In this document: positions 32,420 to 41,682 of the stretch, piece by piece
Numbering within the stretch: the stretch's first letter is position 1
How the letters are laid out: each line of letters begins with the position of its first letter
Assembly: GCA_965218765.1 (NCBI GenBank)
Contig: CBDCLU010000006.1
Location: forward strand, 1-64,000
Direction of reading: 5' to 3'
Origin: JBBPYC01 sp965218765
Lineage (GTDB): Bacteria > Pseudomonadota > Gammaproteobacteria > Burkholderiales > Burkholderiaceae_C
DNA length: 64,000 nucleotides
Program-made: the position numbers and the translations under genes
The notes under the pieces: generated by a model
Told to the model about the DNA's origin: nothing
The model's input: only the letters and a program-made list of their open reading frames with translations
Database searches by the model: none

Positions 32420-32660
32420 CGCCCGGGCCAAAGCGCAACGCTGGCTGATGAATCGGTTCCTGCGTGCCGCCGCCAGGGATCAACGCTTATGGCTCGAATT
32501 CAGTCAGCTCGCCAGCGCATGCAGGATGGGGATGTGCGTGCGTCATCGCGTCACAGGCAGGTGAGCTAAGGGCATCGGCGGGCCGTACAGGTCTGGTTGC
32601 CAGCTGCCGCATCGGCCCATCTTCGCCAGGAAAAAAAGGCTGACGCGTACGATAAGCGGG

Positions 32661-35600
32661 ATGCGTCCTCCATCGTCGTCCACTGCCTTGGTGACCCCGC
32701 CGCTTACGCAAGGCTGGCTGCGCACGGTGATCACGGCCAGCACGCGCGCACCGGAGCCGGCCTGCGTTGCGGCGCTCACCGAACAGGCGCGCATGGAGCC
32801 GGCGGCGGCCAAAGCCACGCACGAACTGGCTTGCAGACTTGCCAGCCGCCTGCGCGAGCAGGGCCACGGCGGCGGCCAGCGCGGTCTCGTGCAGGGCCTG
32901 TTGCAGGAGTTCTCGCTCAGCTCCAACGAAGGCGTCGCGTTGATGTGCCTGGCCGAAGCGCTGCTGCGGATTCCGGACCACGCCACGCGCGATGCGCTGA
33001 TCCGCGACAAGATCGGTGGCGGTGACTGGCGCGCTCACGTGAAGAGCCAGCACGCGTCGCTGTTCGTGAACGCAGCGGCCTGGGGCCTGTTGATCACCGG
33101 CAAGCTGGTCGGCACGCACAGCGAAGCAGGCCTGAGTGCAGCGCTCACGCGGATTGCCGCACGCGGCGGCGAGCCGCTGGTCCGCGCCGGCGTGGACCGT
33201 GCGATGCGGTTGATGGGCGACCAGTTCGTGACCGGTGAAAGCATCCGGCAAGCGCTTGCGAATGCGCGCAGACGCGAACGCGAAGGCTTCCGCTATTCCT
33301 ACGACATGCTCGGTGAAGCAGCGCTCACGATGGCCGATGCCGGGCGTTATTTCCGCGCGTATGGCGAAGCGCTCGATGCGATCGGCCAGGCCGCTGCCGG
33401 CCGCGGCGTGTTGCAGGGCCCGGGGCTGTCGGTCAAGCTGTCCGCGCTGCATCCCCGCTACCTGCGGGCTCAGGTTGAACGGGTGCAGGCCGAGCTGTAT
33501 CCGCGCCTGCTGCAGCTCGCGCAGGCTGCCTGCGGGCATGGGATCGGTCTCAACATCGATGCAGAGGAGGTGGATCGGCTCGAACTGTCGCTTGACCTGC
33601 TCGAGCGCCTGTGCTTCGAGCCGTCGCTGGCCGGCTGGAACGGCATCGGCTTCGTGCTGCAGGCGTACCAGAAACGCTGCCCGGCGGTGGTCGATTGGCT
33701 GGTCGATCTGGCGCAGCGCAGCGGACGCCGGATCATGGTGCGGCTGGTCAAGGGTGCCTACTGGGACACTGAGATCAAGCGCGCCCAGGTCGATGGGCTG
33801 GACGGCTATCCGGTCTATACGCGCAAGCGGCACACCGATGTTTCATATCTGGCCTGCGCCAAGCGGCTGCTGGCCGCGCCCGATGCGGTCTACCCGCAGT
33901 TTGCGACGCACAACGCGCAGACGCTGGCTGCGATTCATCAGATGGCGGGGCCCGATGCGCGGGCCGATGCCTATGAATTCCAGTGCCTGCACGGCATGGG
34001 CGAGCCGCTTTATGCGCAGGTCGTGAAGCCGACCGCAGCAGGCGGGCTGGGCCGTCCGTGCCGCATCTATGCGCCGGTCGGCACCCATGAAACGCTGCTG
34101 GCTTATCTGGTGCGCCGGCTGCTGGAGAACGGCGCCAACACCTCGTTCGTGCATGAGATCGCAGACCAGAGCGTGCCGGTCGAACAGCTCGTCAAGAACC
34201 CGATCGATGCGGTGTTGGCCGCCGCCGAGCAGGAAGGTACGCTCGGCCTGCCGCATCCGTCGATCCCGCTGCCGCGCAACATTTTCGGCGCTGCGCGTAC
34301 TAACGCGCGCGGCCTTGATCTGAGCAACGAGGCACAGCTGGCGCGTTTGCGTGACGCGTTCGCAGACGATGCGCCGAGCGTCTGGCAGGTGGCGCCGATA
34401 CTCGGCATCGCGGATGCGAATACTGAGCAAGGATCCGCTGCAGAAAGCGATACGGCGGCGCAACCGGTCTTCAACCCGGCCGACCGACGCGATCAGGTCG
34501 GCCAGCTGCGCGAAGCCACTTTGCAGGATGTGCAAGCCGCACTCGCCGTGGCGGAACGCGGCAGTGCCGAATGGGCCGCGACGCCGCCCGATGCGCGTGC
34601 CGCCGTGCTGGAGCGCGCGGCCGACCAGCTGGAAGCGAACACCGAGCGCCTGCTGCCACTGCTCGTACGTGAAGCCGGCAAGACCTGCGCGAACGCCGTT
34701 TCCGAAGTGCGCGAGGCGGTCGATTTCATGCGCTATTACGCCATGCTGGTGCGGCGCGATTTTCGTGCTGACACGCACAAGCCGCTGGGCACCGTGCTGT
34801 GCATCAGCCCGTGGAATTTTCCGCTTGCGATTTTTTCAGGGCAGATTGCGGCCGCGCTTGCGGCCGGCAACAGCGTGCTCGCAAAACCGGCCGAGCAAAC
34901 GCCGCTGATCGCCGCCGAGATGACACGGTTGCTGCACGCAGCCGGCGTGCCGCGCAGCACTTTGCAATTGCTGCCCGGGCCGGGTGACACGATCGGCGCC
35001 GCACTGGTCGCCGACGCACGGGTGCAGGGCGTGCTGTTCACAGGTTCCACTGCGGTTGCGCGGCTGCTGCAGCGCACCCTGGCCGGCCGGCTTGGCACAA
35101 ACGGTCAGTCGGTACCGCTGATCGCGGAGACCGGCGGACAGAACGCGATGATCGTCGACTCCTCCGCGCTGCCCGAGCAGGTGGTGGCCGACGTGCTGTC
35201 GTCCGCGTTCGACAGCGCCGGCCAGCGCTGCTCGGCGTTGCGCGTGCTGTGCCTGCAGCAGGACGCGGCGCCGCGAGTGCTGGAGATGCTCGAAGGCGCG
35301 CTGCTTGAGCTGCGCCTGGGCGATCCACGTATGTTGGCCATCGACGTCGGGCCGGTCATCGATGCCGAAGCGCTCGGCAACATCGAGCGGCACGTGCAGG
35401 CCATGCGCGCTGCCGGCCGGCGGGTGCTGCAGCCGGCTTCGGCGCGCCTGCCGCACGGCACGTTCGCGCTGCCCACGGTGATCGAGATCGAGCGGCTGGA
35501 CGAGCTTGAGCGTGAAGTGTTCGGCCCGGTGCTGCACGTGCTGCGTTACCGCCGGGAGCAGCTGCCGCGGTTGCTCGACCAGATCAATGCAACCGGCTAT

Positions 35601-36458
35601 GGCTTGACCGGCGGCGTGCAGACGCGCATCGACGAGACGGTTGCACAAGTCGCCAGTGCGCTGCATGTGGGCAATTGCTACGTGAACCGCAACGTGGTCG
35701 GCGCGGTCGTCGGCGTGCAGCCGTTCGGCGGCGAAGGCTTGTCCGGCACCGGCCCGAAAGCTGGCGGGCCGCTGTACCTGCTGCGGCTGCTGGCAGCGCA
35801 CCCGGCCGATGCGGCACGGCGTTCGGTCGAGCAGGCCGGCGTGCCAGCCGAGTCGCCGATGAAGGAACCGGTCGGCAAGACCGCTGCACCGCTTGCCGCG
35901 CTGTCGTCGTTGCGCGATTGGGCGCAGCTGCAGCAGATGGCTGAACTTGCTGCGCAGCAGTGCGATCGTCTGCAAGCCACCGCACCGCCGCTCGGCCAAT
36001 GGCGCGCGTTGCCTGGGCCAACCGGGGAATCGAACCTCTATGCGTTGTCGCCACGCGCAGCGGTCTTGTGTCTGGTCGCCGCTGGCGGCCCGGCAGCCGA
36101 GCACGAGCGTCTGACGCAATTGGCTGCGGTGCTCGCGGTCGGCAGTGCGGCGCTGTGGCCGGCCGATGCCAGGGTGCTGCGGGATCGATTGCCGGCGCCG
36201 GTGCGCGAGCGGATCACGCTCGTGCAGGACTGGGCCGGCGAAGGGGCTCGGTTCGACGCCGTGCTGCATCACGGGCCGGCCGATGCGCTGCGCGCAGTCT
36301 GCGCGCAGATCGCCGGGCGCGCGGGCCCGATCGTCGGCGTGACGGCTGCAGCCGGCGGCGGCGACCCGGTTCCGCTGGAACGGCTGGTGATCGAGCGATC
36401 GCTGTCGATCAATACGGCAGCAGCCGGTGGCAATGCGAGTTTGATGACGATCGGGTAG
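32661..36458 (+). CDS. putA: Bifunctional proline dehydrogenase / L-glutamate gamma-semialdehyde dehydrogenase
   Basis: A 1265-aa PutA. The FAD proline dehydrogenase barrel spans about residues 190-480 (GLSVKLSALHPRY, RRIMVRLVKGAYWDTEIKRAQ, EFQCLHGMGEPLYAQV). The aldehyde dehydrogenase spans about 560-1030 with ISPWNFPLAIFSGQIAAAL, TGSTAVARLL, the glutamate in AETGGQNAMIV and catalytic cysteine in SAGQRCSALRVL (~857). A C-terminal extra domain ends NTAAAGGNASLMTIG. The N-terminus shows no ribbon-helix-helix DNA-binding domain, so it is a non-repressor PutA. It oxidises proline to glutamate at the membrane with substrate channelling. A terminator follows. Confidence 0.93.
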   Translation: MRPPSSSTALVTPPLTQGWLRTVITASTRAPEPACVAALTEQARMEPAAAKATHELACRLASRLREQGHGGGQRGLVQGLLQEFSLSSNEGVALMCLAEALLRIPDHATRDALIRDKIGGGDWRAHVKSQHASLFVNAAAWGLLITGKLVGTHSEAGLSAALTRIAARGGEPLVRAGVDRAMRLMGDQFVTGESIRQALANARRREREGFRYSYDMLGEAALTMADAGRYFRAYGEALDAIGQAAAGRGVLQGPGLSVKLSALHPRYLRAQVERVQAELYPRLLQLAQAACGHGIGLNIDAEEVDRLELSLDLLERLCFEPSLAGWNGIGFVLQAYQKRCPAVVDWLVDLAQRSGRRIMVRLVKGAYWDTEIKRAQVDGLDGYPVYTRKRHTDVSYLACAKRLLAAPDAVYPQFATHNAQTLAAIHQMAGPDARADAYEFQCLHGMGEPLYAQVVKPTAAGGLGRPCRIYAPVGTHETLLAYLVRRLLENGANTSFVHEIADQSVPVEQLVKNPIDAVLAAAEQEGTLGLPHPSIPLPRNIFGAARTNARGLDLSNEAQLARLRDAFADDAPSVWQVAPILGIADANTEQGSAAESDTAAQPVFNPADRRDQVGQLREATLQDVQAALAVAERGSAEWAATPPDARAAVLERAADQLEANTERLLPLLVREAGKTCANAVSEVREAVDFMRYYAMLVRRDFRADTHKPLGTVLCISPWNFPLAIFSGQIAAALAAGNSVLAKPAEQTPLIAAEMTRLLHAAGVPRSTLQLLPGPGDTIGAALVADARVQGVLFTGSTAVARLLQRTLAGRLGTNGQSVPLIAETGGQNAMIVDSSALPEQVVADVLSSAFDSAGQRCSALRVLCLQQDAAPRVLEMLEGALLELRLGDPRMLAIDVGPVIDAEALGNIERHVQAMRAAGRRVLQPASARLPHGTFALPTVIEIERLDELEREVFGPVLHVLRYRREQLPRLLDQINATGYGLTGGVQTRIDETVAQVASALHVGNCYVNRNVVGAVVGVQPFGGEGLSGTGPKAGGPLYLLRLLAAHPADAARRSVEQAGVPAESPMKEPVGKTAAPLAALSSLRDWAQLQQMAELAAQQCDRLQATAPPLGQWRALPGPTGESNLYALSPRAAVLCLVAAGGPAAEHERLTQLAAVLAVGSAALWPADARVLRDRLPAPVRERITLVQDWAGEGARFDAVLHHGPADALRAVCAQIAGRAGPIVGVTAAAGGGDPVPLERLVIERSLSINTAAAGGNASLMTIG

Positions 36459-36554
36459 CAACGCAGATTCATCGGCCGCGTCAAGGCATCAGATCAGGAC
36501 GACGCGCATGGGCGATGCTGACGGTTCGACCTGGGCTTGAAACACCAAGCCCCC

Positions 36555-36588
36555 AAGAAAAAGGAGCGCCATGCGCTCCTTTCTTTTC
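36555..36588. terminator. Bidirectional rho-independent terminator
   Basis: A perfect 9-base stem AAGGAGCGC/GCGCTCCTT with a CAT loop (36561-36581) has A-rich sequence on its left and TCTTTTC on its right. It lies between the convergent putA and methionine-rich protein genes and can serve both. Confidence 0.8.
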
Positions 36589-36613
36589 GCCAGATGTATT
36601 TCGACGCGACTGG

Positions 36614-36880
36614 CTACTTCTTCATCATCATCCCGTCCTTGCCCATCATGTCGCCGTCTTTCATCATCATCTTGCTGCCGTCTTTTTTCATCACGGTGCC
36701 GTCCATCATGACCTTGCTGCCGTCGGACATCGTCATCTCCTTGGTCATCGGCATCGCCTTGCCGCCTTCCATCATCATCATCTTGCCGTCTTTCATCATC
36801 ATGTCGCCATCCTTCATGTCCATGGCGAATGCGGTGGAGCCGGCCAACATCATTGCTGCGATCAAAACTGCTTTTTTCAT
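36614..36880 (-). CDS. Methionine-rich exported small protein with M-x-DG repeats (DUF6799-like)
   Basis: An 88-aa protein. A signal peptide (KKAVLIAAMMLAGSTAFA) precedes a mature part of about 70 residues with roughly 28 Met and many Lys, Asp and Gly, arranged as degenerate repeats such as MKDGDMMMKDGKMMM, MSDGSKVMMDGTVMKKDG and MKDGDMMGKDG. The repeats resemble DUF6799-type proteins of unknown role. Dense methionine in a periplasmic protein suggests Cu(I)/Ag(I) binding or a methionine-oxidation sink; the two exported MsrB genes 4-5 kb away make the latter attractive. Neither is proven. Confidence 0.75.
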   Translation of the reverse strand: MKKAVLIAAMMLAGSTAFAMDMKDGDMMMKDGKMMMMEGGKAMPMTKEMTMSDGSKVMMDGTVMKKDGSKMMMKDGDMMGKDGMMMKK

Positions 36881-37202
36881 GTCACATCCTTGAGTATCGA
36901 AGTTTGTCAACGTTTTCGGAAATCGTCTCAAATACCGTCCTGTCATTCGACCGCGGTCGCGTCGCGGTTACAGGCGTTCTTCGAAAAAACTCCGTGACCC
37001 GAGGGGTCCGCATGCAGTGTAGGCAGGGCCCCCTGAACGCTGTGTTCGAAAACGAACACACTGCAGCGGCTGAGTCTTTGCACGCCAGCATGTGCATCGT
37101 CATACTCAAGCCAGCCCAGCCGGCGACGACGACACCGCGTCGCATCTTGTTCCCCGGCTGATCGTTGCCGGCCATCGCGCCGGCCTTTGAAAGGACCCAC
37201 GG
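36881..37202. other. Divergent intergenic region between Met-rich protein and Crp/Fnr genes
   Basis: A 322-base gap without a supported gene. It contains one strong dyad (37041-37060) and an AT-rich stretch next to the Met-rich gene start that could hold its promoter. Confidence 0.5.
37041..37060. promoter_or_regulatory. 20-base dyad, candidate Crp/Fnr-family operator
   Basis: TGTGTTCG and CGAACACA are perfect inverted arms around AAAA. The outer TGTG...CACA resembles the half-site layout of Crp/Fnr operators. It lies 143 bases upstream of the regulator gene at 37203. Confidence 0.6.
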
Positions 37203-37922
37203 ATGTCGGCAATCGAACTCAAGCAAAACGCCATCTGCTCGATGCTCCCGGAGACCGCGCTACGGCGCATCGAGCGTGCATTCGTCGTCGTCACGGCAGT
37301 ACCGGGCGATGTGCTGGTGCATGCCGGCGAGCCGGCCGACAACGTCTGGTTTCCGCTGGATCTGGTGGTGTCGCTGGACCAGGTGCTCGACGACGCCGCA
37401 GAGGCGCTGGTCGCGCCGGCCGTCGCGTTGATCGGCAACGAAGGCGCGGTCGGCCTGGAGCCGATCCTGGGCGGCGGTACGGCGGTGAACCAGGCCACCG
37501 TGCGCATCGGTGGACGCGTGCTGCGGCTGGAGGCAAGCCTGCTGCGCGATGAGTTCGTACGCGCCGGCGTGCTGCACCGGCTGCTGCTGCGCCATGCCGA
37601 TCCGCTGGTCTGCCAGATCTGCGCGGTGGCCGCCTGCGAGCGCGTGCACAGCGTGCGCCAGCGGCTGATCCGCTGGCTGCTGTCGTTCGACGACCGCATC
37701 GCGCTGCACAACGCCGAACTGACGCAGGAAACGCTGTCGCAACTGATGGGGGTGCGCCGCGTGAGCGTATCGGCAGCGGCCAGCGAGATGCAGGCAGACG
37801 GGCTGATCGCCTACCAACGCGGCAACTTCACGATCCTCGACCGTGAAGCACTCACGCTGCGATCCTGCCAGTGCTATCGGGAGATCAGCGCACGCTATCG
37901 GGAGTACCTGCAGCCCGATTGA
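37203..37922 (+). CDS. Crp/Fnr-family transcriptional regulator
   Basis: A 239-aa regulator with an N-terminal cyclic-nucleotide-binding-like beta-barrel (PGDVLVHAGEPADNVWFPLDLVVSLDQ, IGNEGAVGLEPILGGG) and a C-terminal helix-turn-helix (ELTQETLSQLMGVRRVSVSAAASEMQADGLIAYQRGNFTILDREAL). The barrel lacks the classical RAAT/RSSA phosphate-cassette for cAMP and has no N-terminal Fnr iron-sulfur cysteine cluster, so the signal is unknown. A strong dyad upstream suggests autoregulation. It is the only regulator between putA and the cytochrome gene. Confidence 0.86.
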   Translation: MSAIELKQNAICSMLPETALRRIERAFVVVTAVPGDVLVHAGEPADNVWFPLDLVVSLDQVLDDAAEALVAPAVALIGNEGAVGLEPILGGGTAVNQATVRIGGRVLRLEASLLRDEFVRAGVLHRLLLRHADPLVCQICAVAACERVHSVRQRLIRWLLSFDDRIALHNAELTQETLSQLMGVRRVSVSAAASEMQADGLIAYQRGNFTILDREALTLRSCQCYREISARYREYLQPD

Positions 37923-38079
37923 AGTGGCATCGCCTGCCGTGTAAGTTCGATCGCGAACACATCGGCGCAAACGAGCGGCCTAAAGTGATCCCGGATGCAG
38001 CAGCGGCGCGAAATGTGATGGCGATGGCGCCGGCGTTTTTCGCGTTGCTGCATCCATTCACTGGAAACCGGAGCTGCTC

Positions 38080-39708
38080 ATGATCAGATGCGAAGAAGCC
38101 ACCATTCGTCGGCCCTGGCTCGCTGCGACGGCTGCGGCCCTGTTGCTCGCCGCATGCGGCGGCAGCGGCGACGGAAGCAGCGGCTCCGATGGCCCGGTGG
38201 CAACCGAAGCGCCGGTCGTGCATGCGGCCGGCAGTCCGATCGCCGGCAAGCAGGTGTTTCGGTTCGAGCTGTTCGGCAACGAACGTTTCTGGACCGATGC
38301 ATTGCAACTGCAGCAGGGCATGATGGCTGCCGGCATGACGCCGCTGCAGGCGCTGAAACTGGGCCTGATGATCGATGCCGAAGCGCTCGATGCAGCGACG
38401 CAGGCCGCACTCACCGCCGAAGGCAAGACCGATCTCTCGGCGGCGCGTGCGCCGATGCTCAACGACCCGCAGACCACGATCAAGCTGATCAATGCGAATG
38501 CGGTGATCGGCATCGTCCCGATCGATTCCGGCAACGCGGGCAGCATCGACATCCGGCGCGCGAGCAAGACCGGTGCAAGCTGCGCGTTGTGCCACGCGAT
38601 CACCGATGCTTCCGTGTTCAACCTGGTCGGCGGCGGTTCCATCGGCAAGCGGCTAGATGGCCGCGCCAATCACAACCTCGACTTCGGCTCATTGATCGCG
38701 GCAGGCCTGAACACGCGCGCCTACTACCCCGTGCTGCAGCTCGCGCTCAAAGCCAACGGCGGCAAGACGCTCGGCCGCGCGCCGACCGGACTGACGCCGG
38801 AGTCCAGCGAAGCCGAGGTCGATGCCTACCTGCTCAACAAGGCGTTCTACCCAAGAGGCAGCTTCGACGACACGGTGGATGGCAACGGCGACCCGCAGCA
38901 CAACTCGGCGCTGTTCCGCACCGATCTGGCGGCGCCCTGGGGCACCGACGGCACCATTGCGCGGCTCGACAATTTCAGCAACCTGGTCTACACCGCGCTG
39001 CTCGATCCGACCAACGTAACGTCGCCGGGTGGGCGCGCGTTCCTGCGCAAGTTCGGCGGCACCGCAGCCGGCAACGAGATCGCAGACGGCTACGTGCAGG
39101 TGCTGGCCGCTACCGGCGTGACGGGCTACCCCTACATCAAGGCCGCGCCGCATCCGGCGCCCGGCAGCGAGGATGCACCGCTCGGCGTGCGCGTGGACAA
39201 CACGAAGCTGATCGACATGAATGGCTACCTGAACAGCCTGCAGGCACCGCCTGGCGTCGTTGCTGATCAAAACGCGGTGCAGCGCGGCCGCGAATTGTTC
39301 CGCAGCACCAACTGCACCAGCTGCCACAACGTCGATCAATCGAAGCCGGTGCCGGCGTTCACGGTGCCGATGAAGACGATCTTCCCGGGCGACAATCCGG
39401 TCACCTTGCTGGCCATGCGCGAGCCGCCGCTCAATCCGATCCTGGACACGCCGACCAGCATCTACGATGACAAGGTCGCCGCAGTGAACGCCAGTGCACG
39501 CGGCGGCATCCGTGGCTCGGTGCTGCCGCTGCTGCTTGACCTTGCGCGCAAGCCGAACTATCTGCACGACAACTCGGTGGCGACGCTGGGCAACCTGCTC
39601 GATCCGTCGCGTGGCGCCACGGTGCCGCATCCGTTCTATCTGGCTGACAAGTCGCAGCGCGACGACCTGGTGGAATTCCTGCGCAGCCTGAGCACTGCGG
39701 AACGCTGA
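38080..39708 (+). CDS. Cytochrome c family lipoprotein with two haem c sites
   Basis: A 542-aa exported protein. The lipobox LLLAACGGS near residue 25 predicts lipid anchoring. Two haem-binding CxxCH sites are seen: CALCH at residues 168-172 and CTSCH at 412-416. The C-terminal half (QRGRELFRSTNCTSCHNVDQSKPVP, then RGGIRGSVLPLLLDLARKPNYLHDNSVATLGNLLDPSRG and LADKSQRDDLVEFLRSL) resembles diheme cytochrome c / c-type oxidase-like proteins. Its electron donor is unknown. GGAG precedes the ATG. It follows the Crp/Fnr gene by 157 bases. Confidence 0.8.
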   Translation: MIRCEEATIRRPWLAATAAALLLAACGGSGDGSSGSDGPVATEAPVVHAAGSPIAGKQVFRFELFGNERFWTDALQLQQGMMAAGMTPLQALKLGLMIDAEALDAATQAALTAEGKTDLSAARAPMLNDPQTTIKLINANAVIGIVPIDSGNAGSIDIRRASKTGASCALCHAITDASVFNLVGGGSIGKRLDGRANHNLDFGSLIAAGLNTRAYYPVLQLALKANGGKTLGRAPTGLTPESSEAEVDAYLLNKAFYPRGSFDDTVDGNGDPQHNSALFRTDLAAPWGTDGTIARLDNFSNLVYTALLDPTNVTSPGGRAFLRKFGGTAAGNEIADGYVQVLAATGVTGYPYIKAAPHPAPGSEDAPLGVRVDNTKLIDMNGYLNSLQAPPGVVADQNAVQRGRELFRSTNCTSCHNVDQSKPVPAFTVPMKTIFPGDNPVTLLAMREPPLNPILDTPTSIYDDKVAAVNASARGGIRGSVLPLLLDLARKPNYLHDNSVATLGNLLDPSRGATVPHPFYLADKSQRDDLVEFLRSLSTAER

Positions 39709-39924
39709 CCGGTTTCCGGCTCGGTGGCCGCGGTGGCTGCCGACGACGAACAGGTATGATCGGGTCGCGCTGCCTACAGCTGCAACGCGCAGGCAATCTG
39801 TGGGTTTGATTGCTTTTCCTTCGCGTCATTCGACGCTGCCGCAAACCAACCGTACCTCTTGTTTTGAAACGTCCGGAATTTGAAAGGAACGTCAATCAAC
39901 GGCATGCCTTCGAAACCGTTCGGT

Positions 39925-40833
39925 CTATCGCGCCGGTTTGCACCTGGCTCCCATGTAGTCCGCAAACCACTTGGCAGCAGGACCGGGCGGCGTGGAAGCC
40001 AGGTGGACAGCCGACATCGTCAAGACGATGCCAGTACGAGGCGTTAGCCCGATATCCAGCACGACCAGAGCGCCGGCGGAAATATCGTCCTGCACCAGAT
40101 GCAGCGGCATGCTTCCGTAGCCGACGCCGTCCCGCAGAAAGGCAAGCTTGGTGGACAGATCGGCGAGCCGCCAGGTCAACGGGGAGACGACGCCGAAGTC
40201 CTTGCCCGCCATCAGCTCCGAGCGATCGGTCAGAACGAGCTGGATGTGCCTAGCCAGATCCTGTCTGGGCACACGCCTGCGTCCGAACGCGGCCAGCGGA
40301 TGATCCCTGGCAGCTACCGTGACGAGCCGGATCTCTCCGAGCCGCTCGCTTACGAGCTCGGGAAACGAGATCGGCAGGTTCGCCAGAATGCCCAGCGTGC
40401 AGCGGCCGTCGAGCACCGGCTGATACGCTGCCCCGAGGCCTTCCACATATAGCCGCAAGGGCGTCAGCGGAAACCGCTCCGAAAACGCCTTCGCGGCTTC
40501 AGTGATGGCCGTGCTCGGCAAAAACACGTCGGCGACGACGGCGAGCTCGGGCTCGACGCCGGCAGCCATCACCTTGGCACGCGCCTTCATGAGGTCGATG
40601 CCGGAGATGACGCTGCGCGCGTCTGCGAGGAGCAAAGTCCCTTGGGGCGTGAGCTCGGGGTAACGCTGCGTCCGATCGAACAGCGGCACACCGACCCGCG
40701 CTTCCAGACTGCCGACCCAGCCGCTCACGGCCGACTGGACCCGGTTGAGCTTGCGCGCCGCGGCCGAGAAGCTGCCTTCGTCAGCGGCTGCGACGAAGGC
40801 ACGAAGCTGGTCGAGCGATATTCCGTCGAGCAT
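39925..40833 (-). CDS. LysR-family transcriptional regulator
   Basis: A 302-aa regulator. The N-terminal winged helix is canonical (LDQLRAFVAAADEGSFSAAARKLNRVQSAVSGWVGSLEARVGVPLFDRT) and the rest is the effector-binding domain (LRLYVEGLGAAYQPVLDGRCTLGILANLP, LAFLRDGVGYGSMPLHLVQDDI). It diverges from the nitroreductase gene at 41,061 across a 227-base region with a direct repeat, and is likely its regulator. Confidence 0.88.
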   Translation of the reverse strand: MLDGISLDQLRAFVAAADEGSFSAAARKLNRVQSAVSGWVGSLEARVGVPLFDRTQRYPELTPQGTLLLADARSVISGIDLMKARAKVMAAGVEPELAVVADVFLPSTAITEAAKAFSERFPLTPLRLYVEGLGAAYQPVLDGRCTLGILANLPISFPELVSERLGEIRLVTVAARDHPLAAFGRRRVPRQDLARHIQLVLTDRSELMAGKDFGVVSPLTWRLADLSTKLAFLRDGVGYGSMPLHLVQDDISAGALVVLDIGLTPRTGIVLTMSAVHLASTPPGPAAKWFADYMGARCKPAR

Positions 40834-40844
40834 GATCTATCCCG

Positions 40845-40885
40845 TTCTCAGATGGATGGCATCTCAATTTACCGTCTTCTCAGAT
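40845..40885. promoter_or_regulatory. Direct repeat TTCTCAGAT x2 in LysR/nitroreductase divergent region
   Basis: TTCTCAGAT occurs at 40845-40853 and again at 40877-40885, a spacing of 32 bases (about three helical turns), with similar flanks. It begins 12 bases upstream of the lysR start, the usual place for autoregulatory binding. Confidence 0.45.
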
Positions 40886-41060
40886 TGATCGGCGGGCGCG
40901 ACATTAGCCATGTCCGGTTTTTCCCGAAGCATCCGGTGCAGGCCTTTGTGCAGGCGGCGTCCGCTCGAAAAGCGTCGTGCACCGGGTGCAGGAAACATTC
41001 GAAATACCCGAGCCGGGCGCCCATACGAACGCCCTTGCCACGTCAACCGAGGATCCATCG

Positions 41061-41654
41061 ATGAAGAATGAACTGCCCGACCCGTCGCTCGACCAGCTTT
41101 TCCGGTCCGCTCGCACCTATTACGGCTGGACCGACACCCCCGTCGAAGAGGTCTCGGTGCGCAAGCTCTACGACCTGATGAAGTGGGGCCCGACCTCGGC
41201 CAACAGCTGCCCGGCAAGGTTCGTCTGGGTCAGCAGCGCCGAGGGCAAGGCAACGCTGGCCGCGCTCGCATCGGAGCGCAATCGTCCCAAGATTCTGCAG
41301 GCGCCCCTGACGGTCATCATCGGCAACGATCTCGCGTTCGCCGACGCGCTGCCGAAGCTGCTGCCCCACAACGCTGAAATGATGCAGAAGGCTTTCGCCC
41401 AGCCCGGCATGACCGAATCGACGGCGATGCGCAACGGCAGCCTGCAGGGCGCCTACCTCATGATCGCAGCGCGCGCGCTCGGGCTGGATTGCGGGCCGAT
41501 GTCCGGATTCGACAACGCCGGCGTGGATCAGGCCTTCTTTGCCGGCACCCAGATCCAGTCGAACTTCATCTGCAGCATCGGTGAAGGCGCGCCCGAGTCA
41601 TTGTTTCCGCGCAATCCGAGGCTCTCATTCGAGGAAGCAGGGCGCTTCGCCTGA
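41061..41654 (+). CDS. Nitroreductase family protein (RutE/malonic semialdehyde reductase-like)
   Basis: A 197-aa FMN-dependent oxidoreductase. Family features are LDQLFRSARTYYGWTDTPVEEVSVRKLYDLMKWGPTSANSCPARFVWV, RNGSLQGAYLMIAARALGLDCGPMSGFDNAGVD and FICSIGEGAPESLFPRNPRLSFEE, which match the RutE/YdfN-like subgroup. These reduce malonic semialdehyde, nitro compounds or quinones with NAD(P)H. GAGGAT lies before the ATG. It is divergent from a LysR gene and followed by gene debris. Confidence 0.85.
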   Translation: MKNELPDPSLDQLFRSARTYYGWTDTPVEEVSVRKLYDLMKWGPTSANSCPARFVWVSSAEGKATLAALASERNRPKILQAPLTVIIGNDLAFADALPKLLPHNAEMMQKAFAQPGMTESTAMRNGSLQGAYLMIAARALGLDCGPMSGFDNAGVDQAFFAGTQIQSNFICSIGEGAPESLFPRNPRLSFEEAGRFA

Positions 41655-41682
41655 CACCAGGGTGCCGACGAAATCGACAAGG

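Noticed and set aside
36010..36040. tRNA-like T-arm sequence on the minus strand (TTCGATTCCCC)
   Set aside because: The stem does not pair correctly, no acceptor or anticodon arm is found, and the site lies inside the PutA coding sequence.
34836..36461. Minus-strand open frame of 541 codons inside putA
   Set aside because: Antisense of the aldehyde dehydrogenase part of PutA; no start site or domain.
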